NCBI GenBank assembly: GCA_001563305.1
Contig: CP013703.1
Coordinates: 62,001 to 126,000, forward strand
DNA: 64,000 bases
Origin: a methanogenic archaeon mixed culture ISO4-G1
Lineage (GTDB): Archaea; Thermoplasmatota; Thermoplasmata; Methanomassiliicoccales; Methanomethylophilaceae
Direction: 5' to 3'
In this document: piece after piece, positions 38,056 to 46,597 of the stretch
Layout: each line of letters starts with the position of its first letter
How positions within the stretch are numbered: the first letter of the stretch is position 1
The notes under the pieces: model-generated
Told to the model about the DNA's origin: nothing
The model's database searches: none
What the model saw: only the letters and a program-made list of their open reading frames with translations
Made by a program: the position numbers and the translations under genes

Positions 38056-38870
38056 AGGCAGAGGATGTCAAGGTCTGTGTCATACGCATCGAGGGAACGA
38101 ACTGTGAGGATGAGATGGCCAACGCCTTCAGCATGGTCGGCGCCCAGGCGGAGAAGGTCCACCTGAAGCAGCTGATCGGGCAGGCACCGGCCGACATGAG
38201 GCGCAGCCTCGAGGATTACGACGTGCTCGCATTCCCCGGAGGGTTCTCCGCAGGGGACTACGTCCGTGCTGGAGCCATCTTCGCAGCGAGGATCAAGGCC
38301 GGCATCGGCAGCGACGTCAAGAGGTTCGTCGAATCCGGAAAGCCCGTCCTGGGAGTGTGCAACGGATTCCAGATCCTTGTGGAGCTGGGACTGCTCCCGG
38401 CGTTCGACAGTGTCATGTCAGACGAGCCCCAGGCCGCCCTGTACAACAACGTGTCGGGAAGGTTCGAGTGCCGTCCGACCGTCCTCAGGAACGACAACAG
38501 GGGCAAGTGCCTGTTCACCGGATGCATCCCGGCGAAGAAGACGCTGATGATCCCGTCGGCCCACGGGGAGGGCAACCTGCTCAGCATGGACCCCGATTTC
38601 GTCCAGAAGCTGGAGGACAACGACCAGATCGTGTTCAGGTACGTACGTCCCGACGGCTCCGACGCCGACTACCCCTGGAACCCCAACGGTTCCCAGTCGG
38701 ACATCGCGGGTATATGCAACCCCGCAGGGAACGTCCTGGGTATGATGCCCCATCCGGAGCGTGTGATGACAAGGTTCACGCACCCTGACTGGACGAGGGG
38801 ATACACCACGGAGGAAGGGGACGGAAGGTGCCTCTTCGAATCCGTGATGAACTATCTGAAGAAACTCTGA
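38052..38870 (+). CDS. purQ: Phosphoribosylformylglycinamidine synthase glutaminase PurQ
   Basis: 272 residues. The class I glutaminase triad is Cys in VLGVCNGFQILVE and His/Glu in GMMPHPERVM; FPGGFSAGDYVRAG is the oxyanion-side block. It supplies ammonia to PurL. Last gene of purSLQ, followed by a 7-bp hairpin shared with the convergent riboflavin kinase gene. Confidence 0.95.
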   Translation: MKAEDVKVCVIRIEGTNCEDEMANAFSMVGAQAEKVHLKQLIGQAPADMRRSLEDYDVLAFPGGFSAGDYVRAGAIFAARIKAGIGSDVKRFVESGKPVLGVCNGFQILVELGLLPAFDSVMSDEPQAALYNNVSGRFECRPTVLRNDNRGKCLFTGCIPAKKTLMIPSAHGEGNLLSMDPDFVQKLEDNDQIVFRYVRPDGSDADYPWNPNGSQSDIAGICNPAGNVLGMMPHPERVMTRFTHPDWTRGYTTEEGDGRCLFESVMNYLKKL

Positions 38871-38871
38871 G

Positions 38872-38888
38872 GAGGGGGAGACCCCTTC
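38872..38888. terminator. Shared hairpin between purQ and the riboflavin kinase gene
   Basis: GAGGGGG-type arm 38872-38878 pairs with 38882-38888 (7 bp with one G-T) around a 3-nt loop. It fills the whole 18-base gap between the two convergent stops. Confidence 0.45.
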
Positions 38889-39545
38889 TCACAAACTCAC
38901 TTTTACATCGATCCTGTCGCCGTCGCTGAGGCTCAGTGTCCTCCTCATGCTGCACGGCGCGATTATCTCCAGGATGTCCACGTAATGGGACCTCTCCGGT
39001 ACCACGATGGCGCATTCGATGTTATGGATCTTCGCCTTGTATGCGATGACGTTGCCGAAGCTCCTTCCCTTGTCCGTGAATCCCTCGATGAGGACGCCGG
39101 AGGTGCTCCTGATGATGTCCAGCTTCCCGATCTCCTCGGGATAGATGCGGACGTTGAAGGTTCCCTGGAAGGGCTCGAAACCGAGCTTCTGCTTGAACTG
39201 CTTGACGTAGCCGTCCTGACAGATGTAGTATCCGCCCTCGCCCATCCCGGATGCGACCTCTCCCCTGATGTTCAGGTGGTCGGTGCGCTCGAATATGCGG
39301 CGGTACTCGGCATATTCCTTCTTCATCTCCTCGACACCCTTGGTGGTGATCTTGATGCGCTGCCTCCTGGTGCCGAGGTCCCTGATGATGAAGCCGCAGT
39401 CGATGAGTTCCAGGATCCTCTTGGAAGCGGACTGTTGGCTCATCTCCAATGCTTCGCCCAGCTCCCTTGACGAGATGGAAACGTAGTCGTCGAGGGCGCC
39501 CATTAAGGCGAGTTTGCGAAGTGCGAATGCGTACTTCTCATCCAT
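38889..39545 (-). CDS. ribK: CTP-dependent riboflavin kinase with N-terminal HTH (RbkR-type)
   Basis: 218 residues from ATG 39545. An N-terminal wHTH (ISSRELGEALEMSQQSASKR, about 27-60) is fused to the archaeal riboflavin kinase domain: RGEVASGMGEGGYYI, FQGTFNVRIYP and IECAIVVPERSHY are its signature blocks. The kinase makes FMN using CTP. Proteins with this fusion (RbkR) are known to be both enzyme and regulator of riboflavin genes in archaea; regulation here is inferred from architecture. The region upstream has a TATA-like CTTTTTATT near 39568-39576. Confidence 0.9.
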   Translation of the reverse strand: MDEKYAFALRKLALMGALDDYVSISSRELGEALEMSQQSASKRILELIDCGFIIRDLGTRRQRIKITTKGVEEMKKEYAEYRRIFERTDHLNIRGEVASGMGEGGYYICQDGYVKQFKQKLGFEPFQGTFNVRIYPEEIGKLDIIRSTSGVLIEGFTDKGRSFGNVIAYKAKIHNIECAIVVPERSHYVDILEIIAPCSMRRTLSLSDGDRIDVKVSL

Positions 39546-39642
39546 GCGCGAGAATATTCTTACTACCAATAAAAAGGTTGATACTTACGTTCTAACAATT
39601 TAATATGTAAGTAATGGGGCCCTTCCGGGCCCTTGAATGGTT

Positions 39643-40011
39643 TCAGATGACCCTGTTGGTCTCGACGAAGTCCTTCGTGGAGGGGAGGTTTCCGCACATA
39701 AGGCAGACGACTCCGAGGATCACGAGGAACACGCAGATGACGGGCATCATCGCGGAGAAGATCCCGGCGAGGAGGGCCATTGCGATGGCCACTGCGGACA
39801 GCGCCACGATGGTCGAGGCCTTGACGGGGCTGTATGTCGAGAAGCAGCCTGCTACGGCGAAGAACATCATAGCGGATGCCATGTTGATGCCGACGAGGGG
39901 TGCGCATTCGACTGTCCCGTCCCAGGCGAATGCCATGGAGGCGAAAGCGACGATAGCGCCGAGGAAGGCGATGGCCATTCCGAGTTTCATTGTGCTGGGC
40001 ATTGCGCTCAT
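39643..40011 (-). CDS. Small four-TM membrane protein
   Basis: 122 residues with four hydrophobic helices (about 10-29, 45-61, 66-83 and 90-107): LGMAIAFLGAIVAFASMAFA, ASAMMFFAVAGCF, STIVALSAVAIAMALLAGIF and MMPVICVFLVILGVVCLMCG. The N- and C-termini are short and polar. No family assignment. It is 32 bases downstream of another membrane protein gene on the same strand, so they probably form an operon. Confidence 0.7.
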   Translation of the reverse strand: MSAMPSTMKLGMAIAFLGAIVAFASMAFAWDGTVECAPLVGINMASAMMFFAVAGCFSTYSPVKASTIVALSAVAIAMALLAGIFSAMMPVICVFLVILGVVCLMCGNLPSTKDFVETNRVI

Positions 40012-40043
40012 TTTGTTACCGTCCTGTTATCCCGTTGTCTATT

Positions 40044-40613
40044 TTAATCCTTGCTGAATGCCAGAGAGGCACCCTCTGCAATGAGCCAGATCAGTCCCGA
40101 GATTATGGAGACGACCTCGAATCCGGCGAATGCGAGTCCGAAGAAGGTCGCGACGCTGAGCGTGACGGCGATCGCGCCGACCGATGCGGTGATCTGCCTT
40201 TCGTGGCTCCAGTCGCTGACGGTTCCGATGAACGCACCGATCAAGAGGGTCAATCCGCCCATGATGGCGATCGAGACGTGGAGGGAGTATGAGTCCTTCG
40301 TGATGATACCGACGGCCATGAACAGGACTCCGGTGGCAGCCAGGAAGAGACCGCTCGCGGCATCCTTTCCATCCTTGATGAGGAACTTTCCGAAACCGAA
40401 GACGGCCACGAGCACGCCTCCGATCATACAGCTGTAGTTGAATATGTCTGCAGCCACCTGACTGCTGGAGATCCCGAGGTCCGAGAGCGTGTTGACGTTG
40501 AACGTCCAGGTCCCGTCAGCGGCGATCGCGACAGCGAACGCCAAGGGGAGCATAGCTCCGACGAAGATTCCAAGCAGCGCAAGGGGTGTAGCGCATGCTT
40601 TCTTAGTAACCAT
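40044..40613 (-). CDS. DUF998-like six-TM membrane protein
   Basis: 189 residues with about six TM helices. The first helix (PLALLGIFVGAMLPLAFAVA) is followed by FNVNTLSDLGISSS, the N-T-L-S-D-L-G signature typical of DUF998 proteins, and by IFNYSCMIGGVLVAVFGFG. Function unknown. It is one of only two TAA-terminated genes here. The promoter TATA at 40634-40644 appears shared with the divergent GPN-loop gene. Confidence 0.8.
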   Translation of the reverse strand: MVTKKACATPLALLGIFVGAMLPLAFAVAIAADGTWTFNVNTLSDLGISSSQVAADIFNYSCMIGGVLVAVFGFGKFLIKDGKDAASGLFLAATGVLFMAVGIITKDSYSLHVSIAIMGGLTLLIGAFIGTVSDWSHERQITASVGAIAVTLSVATFFGLAFAGFEVVSIISGLIWLIAEGASLAFSKD

Positions 40614-40633
40614 GCGCGTGTGATTGCGTATTA

Positions 40634-40644
40634 CTTTTATATTG
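40634..40644. promoter_or_regulatory. Divergent TATA box for GPN-loop GTPase and DUF998 genes
   Basis: CTTTTATATTG on the plus strand reads CAATATAAAAG on the minus strand. It lies about 20-30 nt before the minus-strand ATG and about 40 nt before the plus-strand start. Confidence 0.45.
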
Positions 40645-40682
40645 ATTTCCCGTGTTCAGCATCGATTTGAAGGTGATTGACC

Positions 40683-41447
40683 TTGAAGTTCTTGTTTTTC
40701 ATCGGGACCGCTGGGAGCGGTAAGAGTACGCTTGTCGGTGCATTCAAGCAGTGGTGTGACGACGCAGGTGTGGATGCCGTCATCGTGAACATGGATCCCG
40801 GAGCGGACGCCCTGCCGTACTCGGCCGACGTGGACATCAGGGAGTGGATATCCCTCGACGAGGTCATGAAGGAGTACAATCTCGGACCCAACGGTGCGCA
40901 GATAGTCGCCGCGGACCTGATGGCGGTCAACATCAACAAGATGATGGACGTCATATCCGGTTATGACACTGACTATGTCCTCGTGGACACCCCCGGACAG
41001 CTGGAGCTCTTCGCATTCAGGGAGTCGTCGAACGTCCTCGTGGACGCCTTCGGAAGGGAGGATTCCATGCTCATCTACCTCTCGGATCCCTCGTTGTGCA
41101 AATCCCCCAACGGATTCGTCACAGCGATGGTATTGGGTGCGCTGGCACAGTTCAGGTTGCAGCTCCCGATGATCAACCTCCTGTCCAAGGCCGATACCCT
41201 CTCCGAGGATGACGAGCAGAGGATGCTCGACTGGTATTCGGTGCCCGATGCGCTATACGGGGACCTCCTGGATGCCGATATGAACCCGGAGACCGTGGTC
41301 GGCATGGAGCTCTTCAAGGCGATGGAGAACACTGGAGTGTTCGGCGAGATCCGTTCGGTGTCCGCGGAGACGCAGGTGGGCCTCGAGGAGATCTACGCCG
41401 CGGCACAGCTGTCCTTCTTCGGCGGAGAGGACACTGAGAAATCCTGA
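40683..41447 (+). CDS. GPN-loop GTPase
   Basis: 254 residues from TTG 40683, with AAGGTGA 6-7 nt upstream (TTG 40677 is also possible but overlaps the ribosome site). Walker A is IGTAGSGKSTLV; the family-defining GPN loop is in YNLGPNGAQIV; G3-like VDTPGQLELF and G4-like LSKADTL follow. GPN GTPases dimerise and in eukaryotes help assemble RNA polymerase. The archaeal role is unclear. Shares a terminator hairpin with convergent pan. Confidence 0.88.
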   Translation: MKFLFFIGTAGSGKSTLVGAFKQWCDDAGVDAVIVNMDPGADALPYSADVDIREWISLDEVMKEYNLGPNGAQIVAADLMAVNINKMMDVISGYDTDYVLVDTPGQLELFAFRESSNVLVDAFGREDSMLIYLSDPSLCKSPNGFVTAMVLGALAQFRLQLPMINLLSKADTLSEDDEQRMLDWYSVPDALYGDLLDADMNPETVVGMELFKAMENTGVFGEIRSVSAETQVGLEEIYAAAQLSFFGGEDTEKS

Positions 41448-41463
41448 TTGAAAAGAATAAAAA

Positions 41464-41486
41464 GGGGCCTTCGGCCCCATTGTTTT
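41464..41486. terminator. Shared hairpin terminator between GPN GTPase and pan
   Basis: GGGGCC (41464-41469) pairs with GGCCCC (41473-41478). On the plus strand ATTGTTTT follows; on the minus strand the other side is TTTTTATTCTTTT, so both convergent transcripts could use it. Confidence 0.6.
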
Positions 41487-41489
41487 ACT

Positions 41490-42734
41490 TCACTGGAACA
41501 TGTAAGCGGGAGCGGGGTTGACCTTGTTCCTGCCTGCTTCCATGACCTTCTCCTTGGCCGCGATGAAATCGGCCTCGGTGGCCTTGTCGCGCCCGTCCCT
41601 TATGGCGAGCATTCCCGCCTCGGTGCACAGGTTCTTGATCTCGGCTCCGGACAGTCCGTCGGTCATCTCGGCAAGGGCCTTGATGCTGACTTTCTTGTCG
41701 ACGTTCATGTGACCGATGTGGATGCTGAAGATCTGGTTCCTGGCCTCGATGTCGGGCAGTCCGACATCGATGATACGGTCGAACCTTCCGGGCCTGAGCA
41801 GGGCGTCGTCCAGGATGTCTGGCCTGTTGGTGGCTCCGATGATCTTGACGTTGTTGATAGCGGTGAATCCGTCCAGCTCGGACAGGAGCTGCATGAGGGT
41901 CCTCTGGACCTCCCTGTCCCCTGACGTCGCGACGTCCAGCCTCTTGGCTCCGACGGAGTCCAGTTCGTCGATGAATATGATGCTGGGGGCCTTCTGCTTC
42001 GCGAGCTCGAACAGGTCGCGCACGAGCCTCGCACCCTCTCCGATGTACTTCTGGACCAGTTCCGATCCGACGAGCCTGATGAACGTGGCGTTGGTTGCGT
42101 TTGCGACCGCCTTTGCCATGAGGGTCTTTCCGGTTCCCGGAGGTCCTACGAGCAGAACTCCCTTGGGAGGCTCGATTCCGATCTTGCTGTAGAGTTCGGG
42201 CCTGAGCAGCGGGTCCTCGACGGCCTCGCGGAGCTCCAGCATCTGCTTCTTGAGTCCTCCGATGTCGTCGTACGTGATGTTGGGCTTCTCCACGACCTCC
42301 GCGCCGGAGACGATCGGGTCCACCGACGATGGGATGACCTCCATGACGGCCAGGGTCTGCTTGTTCATGGTGACCCTGGATCCAGGGATCAGGTCCTCGG
42401 GGTTGATGTAATCCGAGACTGTAACGACGAAATCGGGTCCGGTGGAGCTTTTGACGACCACACGGTTGTTGGACAGAACGTCCCTGAGCGAGCCGACGAT
42501 GAGCGGGGGCGTCTTCAGTCTCTCCATCTCCCCTCTGATCCTCGCAAGGTCCTTCTGGAGCCTGAACAGCTCGCCTTCCGCGTAACGCTTTTCGTTCTCG
42601 GCGTTGCGGAGATCCTCCACCAGTCTGACGTTCCTGTCCTCCAGTGTCACGATCTTGGCCTTGAGCTCGGATACTTCGTCCGTAAGTCCGGTATCGATAT
42701 CCTGCCTGTCCATGATGGTCTCGTCGTTGCTCAT
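41490..42734 (-). CDS. pan: Proteasome-activating nucleotidase PAN
   Basis: 414 residues. AAA+ unfoldase that opens the 20S proteasome. An N-terminal coiled coil (about residues 15-80) is followed by an OB domain. The AAA domain has LVGPPGTGKTLMAKAVAN, IIFIDELDSVGAKR and LLRPGRFDRIIDVG. The C-terminus ends AYMFQ; canonical PAN ends with a hydrophobic-Tyr-x motif, so here Phe appears in the Tyr position. It is convergent with the GPN-loop gene, with a shared hairpin. Confidence 0.94.
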   Translation of the reverse strand: MSNDETIMDRQDIDTGLTDEVSELKAKIVTLEDRNVRLVEDLRNAENEKRYAEGELFRLQKDLARIRGEMERLKTPPLIVGSLRDVLSNNRVVVKSSTGPDFVVTVSDYINPEDLIPGSRVTMNKQTLAVMEVIPSSVDPIVSGAEVVEKPNITYDDIGGLKKQMLELREAVEDPLLRPELYSKIGIEPPKGVLLVGPPGTGKTLMAKAVANATNATFIRLVGSELVQKYIGEGARLVRDLFELAKQKAPSIIFIDELDSVGAKRLDVATSGDREVQRTLMQLLSELDGFTAINNVKIIGATNRPDILDDALLRPGRFDRIIDVGLPDIEARNQIFSIHIGHMNVDKKVSIKALAEMTDGLSGAEIKNLCTEAGMLAIRDGRDKATEADFIAAKEKVMEAGRNKVNPAPAYMFQ

Positions 42735-42800
42735 TGACCCTCCTAATGTGGGGGCTGATTATATATTATGCTATGAAAGGGCCGAAAAGGCTGGACATAG

Positions 42801-42810
42801 CCTTATTAAG
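42801..42810 (+). promoter_or_regulatory. TATA box of mbf1
   Basis: CCTTATTAAG, 22-31 nt before ATG 42832. It decides against the in-frame ATG at 42811, which would lie upstream of the transcript start. Confidence 0.5.
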
Positions 42811-42831
42811 ATGCGGGTTGTTGGACCGAAT

Positions 42832-43320
42832 ATGATCTGCGAGATGTGCGGAAAGAATGTCCCCCAGACCAAGACGGTCATAGTGGAGGGAAGCAGGTTG
42901 AACGTCTGTCCCAACTGCGCCAGGTTCGGCGAGGATTACAGGGGCGGACAGGGCGGCGCACCGATGTCGTCATCCGTTATCGACCAGAGGCTCGAGAAGC
43001 GCGAGAGGAGGATGAAGACCAAGGATATCTATGCTGGCACTTCCTCCACCGAGCTCATCGACGACTACGGCGGGGCCATCAGGGAGGCCCGTGAGGCCAA
43101 GGGAATGGACCTGGAGGCGTTCGCGGCATCCATCTTCGAGAAGAAGGGCACCCTGTCCAAGATCGAGGCGAACGCGCTGATCCCCGACGACAAGCTCATC
43201 AAGAAGATCGAGAAGGCCCTCGGGATCAAGCTCACCGAGACCGTCCAGTCGGGAGTCACCGTGGGCGGGGGCAACAACTCCAACAAGATGACCCTCAGCA
43301 ACTTCATCAAGAAGGAATGA
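42832..43320 (+). CDS. mbf1: Multiprotein bridging factor 1 (MBF1)
   Basis: 162 residues. A zinc ribbon at the N-terminus (MICEMCGKNV...LNVCPNCARFG, two CxxC) is followed by a basic linker (LEKRERRMKTK) and a Cro-type HTH (AIREAREAKGMDLEAFAASI, KKGTLSKIEANALIPDDKLI). This is the archaeal aMBF1 architecture, which bridges or binds ribosomes and transcription factors. The start is set by the TATA position and by homologous N-termini of the form M-x-C-E-x-C-G. Confidence 0.92.
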   Translation: MICEMCGKNVPQTKTVIVEGSRLNVCPNCARFGEDYRGGQGGAPMSSSVIDQRLEKRERRMKTKDIYAGTSSTELIDDYGGAIREAREAKGMDLEAFAASIFEKKGTLSKIEANALIPDDKLIKKIEKALGIKLTETVQSGVTVGGGNNSNKMTLSNFIKKE

Positions 43321-43331
43321 TTCTTCAGAGG

Positions 43332-43832
43332 TCACATCGAGCGGATGCCGTCGTAGACGGGCTCGATGTGACCCTCTATGTCCACGCCGCTGTCCCTGAG
43401 GACGATAAGCGCGGCGACGGATATGTCGACGTCCAGCTTCTTCTGGATCTTGGAGCAGGCAGGCACGAAGTCCTTGGCCTGTATACCGTTCTTCAGAGCG
43501 ACGTCCATGAGGATGTGGAACATGTCCGGGGCGGCCTCGGGCTTGGACTGCACCAGCGGACCCCTTCCGTGGACCGCGTCCACCAGGTCCTGTGACGGTT
43601 TATAGGCCAGGGGGAGGTCCAGACCGCTCAGGTCACCGCTGGGGCGTATGAAATCGCCCTTACGGGCCAATACGCCCTTCGTAAGGAGCATCTTGAGAAG
43701 CAGCTTGGAGTCCGACGGGGACATCCACTTCAGTTCGAGCGAGGTGACCATCACGAACTCGTCGGATGTGGTGACGTCCTTTCCGATGGTGCGGAAGAAA
43801 GCTGCTGCGCAGACGGTCATCTCGTCGGTCAT
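43332..43832 (-). CDS. DUF2240-like archaeal protein
   Basis: 166 residues. Alpha-helical with a possible N-terminal wHTH (DEFVMVTSLELKWMSPSDSK and LLLKMLLTKGVLARKGDFIR). The C-terminal part has FVPACSKIQKKLDVDISVAA and LIVLRDSGVDIEGHIEPVYD, resembling archaeal DUF2240 proteins (uncertain). Function unknown. It is convergent with mbf1 (11-base gap) and divergent from rpoK. Confidence 0.7.
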   Translation of the reverse strand: MTDEMTVCAAAFFRTIGKDVTTSDEFVMVTSLELKWMSPSDSKLLLKMLLTKGVLARKGDFIRPSGDLSGLDLPLAYKPSQDLVDAVHGRGPLVQSKPEAAPDMFHILMDVALKNGIQAKDFVPACSKIQKKLDVDISVAALIVLRDSGVDIEGHIEPVYDGIRSM

Positions 43833-43911
43833 GACACTTCATCCGCGAGCGGATAATAAGGTTTTTTGATGATGAGGCGATGACCCGGATGGTCTCCTTA
43901 AAGACGGTTCT

Positions 43912-43973
43912 CGCGCGCGCGTTTTTTGATTATATACTAACAGATAAAATAAGGGCCGACCAAAGGTTTATAA
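43912..43973 (+). promoter_or_regulatory. rpoK-rps2 promoter region
   Basis: An alternating CGCGCGCGCGT run (43912-43922) is followed by T-rich sequence and TATA GGTTTATAATC (43964-43974), about 30 nt before the rpoK ATG. The 171-base gap also holds the promoter of the divergent DUF2240-like gene. Confidence 0.45.
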
Positions 43974-44003
43974 TCGGGACCACTTTACACGGCTCTATCC
44001 TGT

Positions 44004-44198
44004 ATGGTGACTTATATGGAGACACACAGTAAGTACACAAGATTCGAGAAAGCAAGGATCATCGGAGCGAGGGCACTGCAGATCTCATACGGGGCGCCCG
44101 TACTCACGGACTATCCGGAGGATATGCTTGACCCTATCGATATCGCCATGCTGGAGTTCGACAAGGATCTCATTCCGATCTCTGTCGTCAAGAACTGA
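44004..44198 (+). CDS. rpoK: RNA polymerase subunit K (Rpb6/omega homologue)
   Basis: 64 residues. [20 protein letters not shown] is the family core (bacterial omega and eukaryotic Rpb6 share it), and the tail [20 protein letters not shown] matches archaeal RpoK. It stabilises polymerase assembly. ATG 44016 is an alternative start. It is upstream of rps2 by 15 bases, an arrangement typical of archaeal ribosomal-protein operons. Confidence 0.95.
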   Translation: MVTYMETHSKYTRFEKARIIGARALQISYGAPVLTDYPEDMLDPIDIAMLEFDKDLIPISVVKN

Positions 44199-44213
44199 TA
44201 AAGAGGTTTCATT

Positions 44214-44843
44214 ATGAGCGAAGAGGAAACATATGTAGCACCGGGAACAGAGCTCCTGGTGGAGGAGGACATCTACCTTACGTCCGGAGTCCACATCGGA
44301 ACACAGCAGAAATCCGCGGACATGAAGGATTTCATCTACAAGGTCAGGCAGGACGGACTGTACGTCCTCGATGTCAAGAAGACGGACGACAGGCTCAGGG
44401 ATGCAGCGGCATTCCTCGCAAGGTTCGACTCCAAGAGGATCCTCGTCGTCTCTGCAAGGCAGTACGGACAGAAGCCCGCAAGGGAGTTCTCCAAGGCAAT
44501 CGGAGCACCCGCGTTCGCAGGCCGTTTCGTCCCCGGAACACTCACCAACCCCCTGAATCCCGCCTTCATCGAGCCCGAGGTCCTGGTCGTCACCGACCCC
44601 GCAGCCGACAAGCAGGCACTCAACGAGGCACTCAACCTCGGAATCCCCATCGTCGCACTCTGCGATGCCAACAACGAGACCAGGAACGTCGACCTCGTCA
44701 TCCCCACCAACAACAAGGGAAGGCGCGCACTCGCATGCGTCTACTGGATCCTCGCAAGGGAAGTCCTCACGAAGCGTGGAGACCTCAAGGACCCCAACGA
44801 CTTCCAGATGTCTATCGACGACTTCGAAGCGAAGCTCGTCTGA
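44214..44843 (+). CDS. rps2: 30S ribosomal protein S2 (uS2)
   Basis: 209 residues. [60 protein letters not shown] and [20 protein letters not shown] are archaeal/eukaryotic S2 signatures. AGAGGTTT precedes the ATG. A very strong terminator closes the operon. The codon set is highly biased, as expected of a highly expressed gene. Confidence 0.97.
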   Translation: MSEEETYVAPGTELLVEEDIYLTSGVHIGTQQKSADMKDFIYKVRQDGLYVLDVKKTDDRLRDAAAFLARFDSKRILVVSARQYGQKPAREFSKAIGAPAFAGRFVPGTLTNPLNPAFIEPEVLVVTDPAADKQALNEALNLGIPIVALCDANNETRNVDLVIPTNNKGRRALACVYWILAREVLTKRGDLKDPNDFQMSIDDFEAKLV

Positions 44844-44859
44844 TATTGAAATCCATTAT

Positions 44860-44889
44860 CCCCCTTCGGGGGGTTTCTTTTTTTTTTTA
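44860..44889. terminator. Intrinsic-type terminator with TTCG loop
   Basis: CCCCC (44860-44864) pairs with GGGGG (44869-44873) around a TTCG loop, the ultrastable C(UUCG)G type, followed by TTTC and 11 or more T. It ends rps2; the convergent acyl-CoA ligase stops 10 bases beyond the T tract. Confidence 0.75.
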
Positions 44890-44898
44890 CAAAACAGC

Positions 44899-46596
44899 TC
44901 ACTTGTAGCGGTAGTTCCTGTACTTCTCTTCCAGGGTCTTGTTGTCGTTCTTCCCCATGCCGGTCAGTGGGATCGAGTCCACGATGACGACGTCCACAGG
45001 CCTTCCGCGGTCTTCCACATCCTTCTCGCAGATCTCCAGGAGTTCCCTGCGGACGGATTCTCTGTCGCTGCCGGGCCTCAGCTCCACGAGAGCCAGAGGC
45101 ATATGGCCCACCTCGTGGTCCAGGTCCTTCACGCCGATGACCACGCAGTTGGCGACGCTCTCATGACGGGCAAGCCGTCCCTCCAATGTGATAGGGAACA
45201 CCTTGTGTCCGTCGAAGCGCGTTATCATCCTCTTGATGCGCCCGAGGACGTACACGTATCCCTTCTCGTCCATGTATCCCTGGTCACCCGAATGGATCCA
45301 GACCATGCCATCGTCGTGCTTCCGCATGACCTTGGCGGTCTCCTCCGGTTTCTTCCAGTATCCCTTCATCAGGATCGGTCCCGCCATGCAGATCTCGCCA
45401 GGCTCGTTGTAGCCCAGCTCCTTGCCCGTTTCGGGATCGAATATCCCTACGACGGAGAGCGGACATGGGATGCCCACAGTGCCAGGCTTGTAGATGTCTA
45501 GCATCGAGTTCGTGGCTGCGGAGGACACTTCCGACATCCCGTATCCCTGTGCGAGTGGGTAGCGTATGCCGTGGGACTTCATCTCCTTGGACATCCATTC
45601 TTCCAGTCCTTCGCTGATGTTGTCCCCTCCGGACCCGATGGTGTAGATGAAAGACAGGTCCTTGCCCTGAACCTCCTTGCTCTTCAGCATCATGGCGATG
45701 TATGCGGGTGTGCAGAACATGTGGTTCGGTTTGTATTTCATCACGAGCTTTCCGAAATCCTCCGGAACGAACCTTGGTATGATGATGAACCTCCCGCCCT
45801 TCGAAAGTGGCATGTGAAGGCCGGTGACCAGACCGTACGAGGTGAACATCGGGATTATCCCCAGGAAGGACTGGCCGTCCTTGAACATCGGGGTGCTGAT
45901 CTTGAAGTTCTCCGCGACGGCGTTCATGGAATCGTTGGTGAGCATGACTCCCTTTGGTATCCCGGTGGTCCCTCCGGTGTATGTGATGGCGGCGATGCGG
46001 TCGCCGACATACGGTGCCTCGGGCGCCTGGCGGCCCTTTCCCAGGGCCATGAAATCCTTCCATCTGACGACGTTGGGACCGAATGTGACCTTCGGAAGCT
46101 TGAAGCTTGCTATCATGCGCTTCAGCGCCCCCACGCTCCCGGTGGAGGGGATGACATATACGGTGTATCCGTTGCTGGTGAGGACGTCGCCCGCCCTGTC
46201 GAACACCGCATCCAGGACGAAGGCCTTCTTGATCCCGGAGGACTCCGCGCGTTCCAGTATGCTCTCGCGGTCCATGCGGGGATCTATGGTGTTGGCGGCC
46301 GCACCGACCCTGTTGAGGGCGTAGAACAGCGCCATCGACTCGGGGACGGCGACGGTCACGAGGGTGATAACGTCATCCTCGCCGATACCGACGGCGTCCA
46401 GGGATGCGGCGATGTCCTCGATCATCTGCCAGAACTCCCTGTATGTGATGGTGGATCCGAAGAACTCCATCGCCACCTCGTCCTTCCTGTGCTCGTTGGA
46501 GGCTAGGAAGTATCTGTAGAGGGTCGTTTTCGGCATTGAAGGGATGTCCGAGGAGTACATGGACATCCACACGCGTTCTTCTGATGGTGTTGGCAT
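44899..46596 (-). CDS. Acyl-CoA synthetase (AMP-dependent ligase)
   Basis: 565 residues. ANL superfamily motifs: AITYTGGTTGIPKGVMLTN (A3), QGYGMSEVSS (A5), SGDQGYMDEKGYVYVLGRIK (A7/A8), MITRFDGHKVFP and the catalytic Lys in TGMGKNDNKTL (A10). It activates a carboxylate to acyl-AMP and then acyl-CoA; chain length is not determinable. It starts 1 base after the SGNH hydrolase gene ends, so a lipase/esterase and an acyl activator are co-expressed. Such fatty-acid chemistry is not expected of ether-lipid archaea, so host- or diet-derived substrates are possible (inference). Confidence 0.88.
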   Translation of the reverse strand: MPTPSEERVWMSMYSSDIPSMPKTTLYRYFLASNEHRKDEVAMEFFGSTITYREFWQMIEDIAASLDAVGIGEDDVITLVTVAVPESMALFYALNRVGAAANTIDPRMDRESILERAESSGIKKAFVLDAVFDRAGDVLTSNGYTVYVIPSTGSVGALKRMIASFKLPKVTFGPNVVRWKDFMALGKGRQAPEAPYVGDRIAAITYTGGTTGIPKGVMLTNDSMNAVAENFKISTPMFKDGQSFLGIIPMFTSYGLVTGLHMPLSKGGRFIIIPRFVPEDFGKLVMKYKPNHMFCTPAYIAMMLKSKEVQGKDLSFIYTIGSGGDNISEGLEEWMSKEMKSHGIRYPLAQGYGMSEVSSAATNSMLDIYKPGTVGIPCPLSVVGIFDPETGKELGYNEPGEICMAGPILMKGYWKKPEETAKVMRKHDDGMVWIHSGDQGYMDEKGYVYVLGRIKRMITRFDGHKVFPITLEGRLARHESVANCVVIGVKDLDHEVGHMPLALVELRPGSDRESVRRELLEICEKDVEDRGRPVDVVIVDSIPLTGMGKNDNKTLEEKYRNYRYK

Positions 46597-46597
46597 T

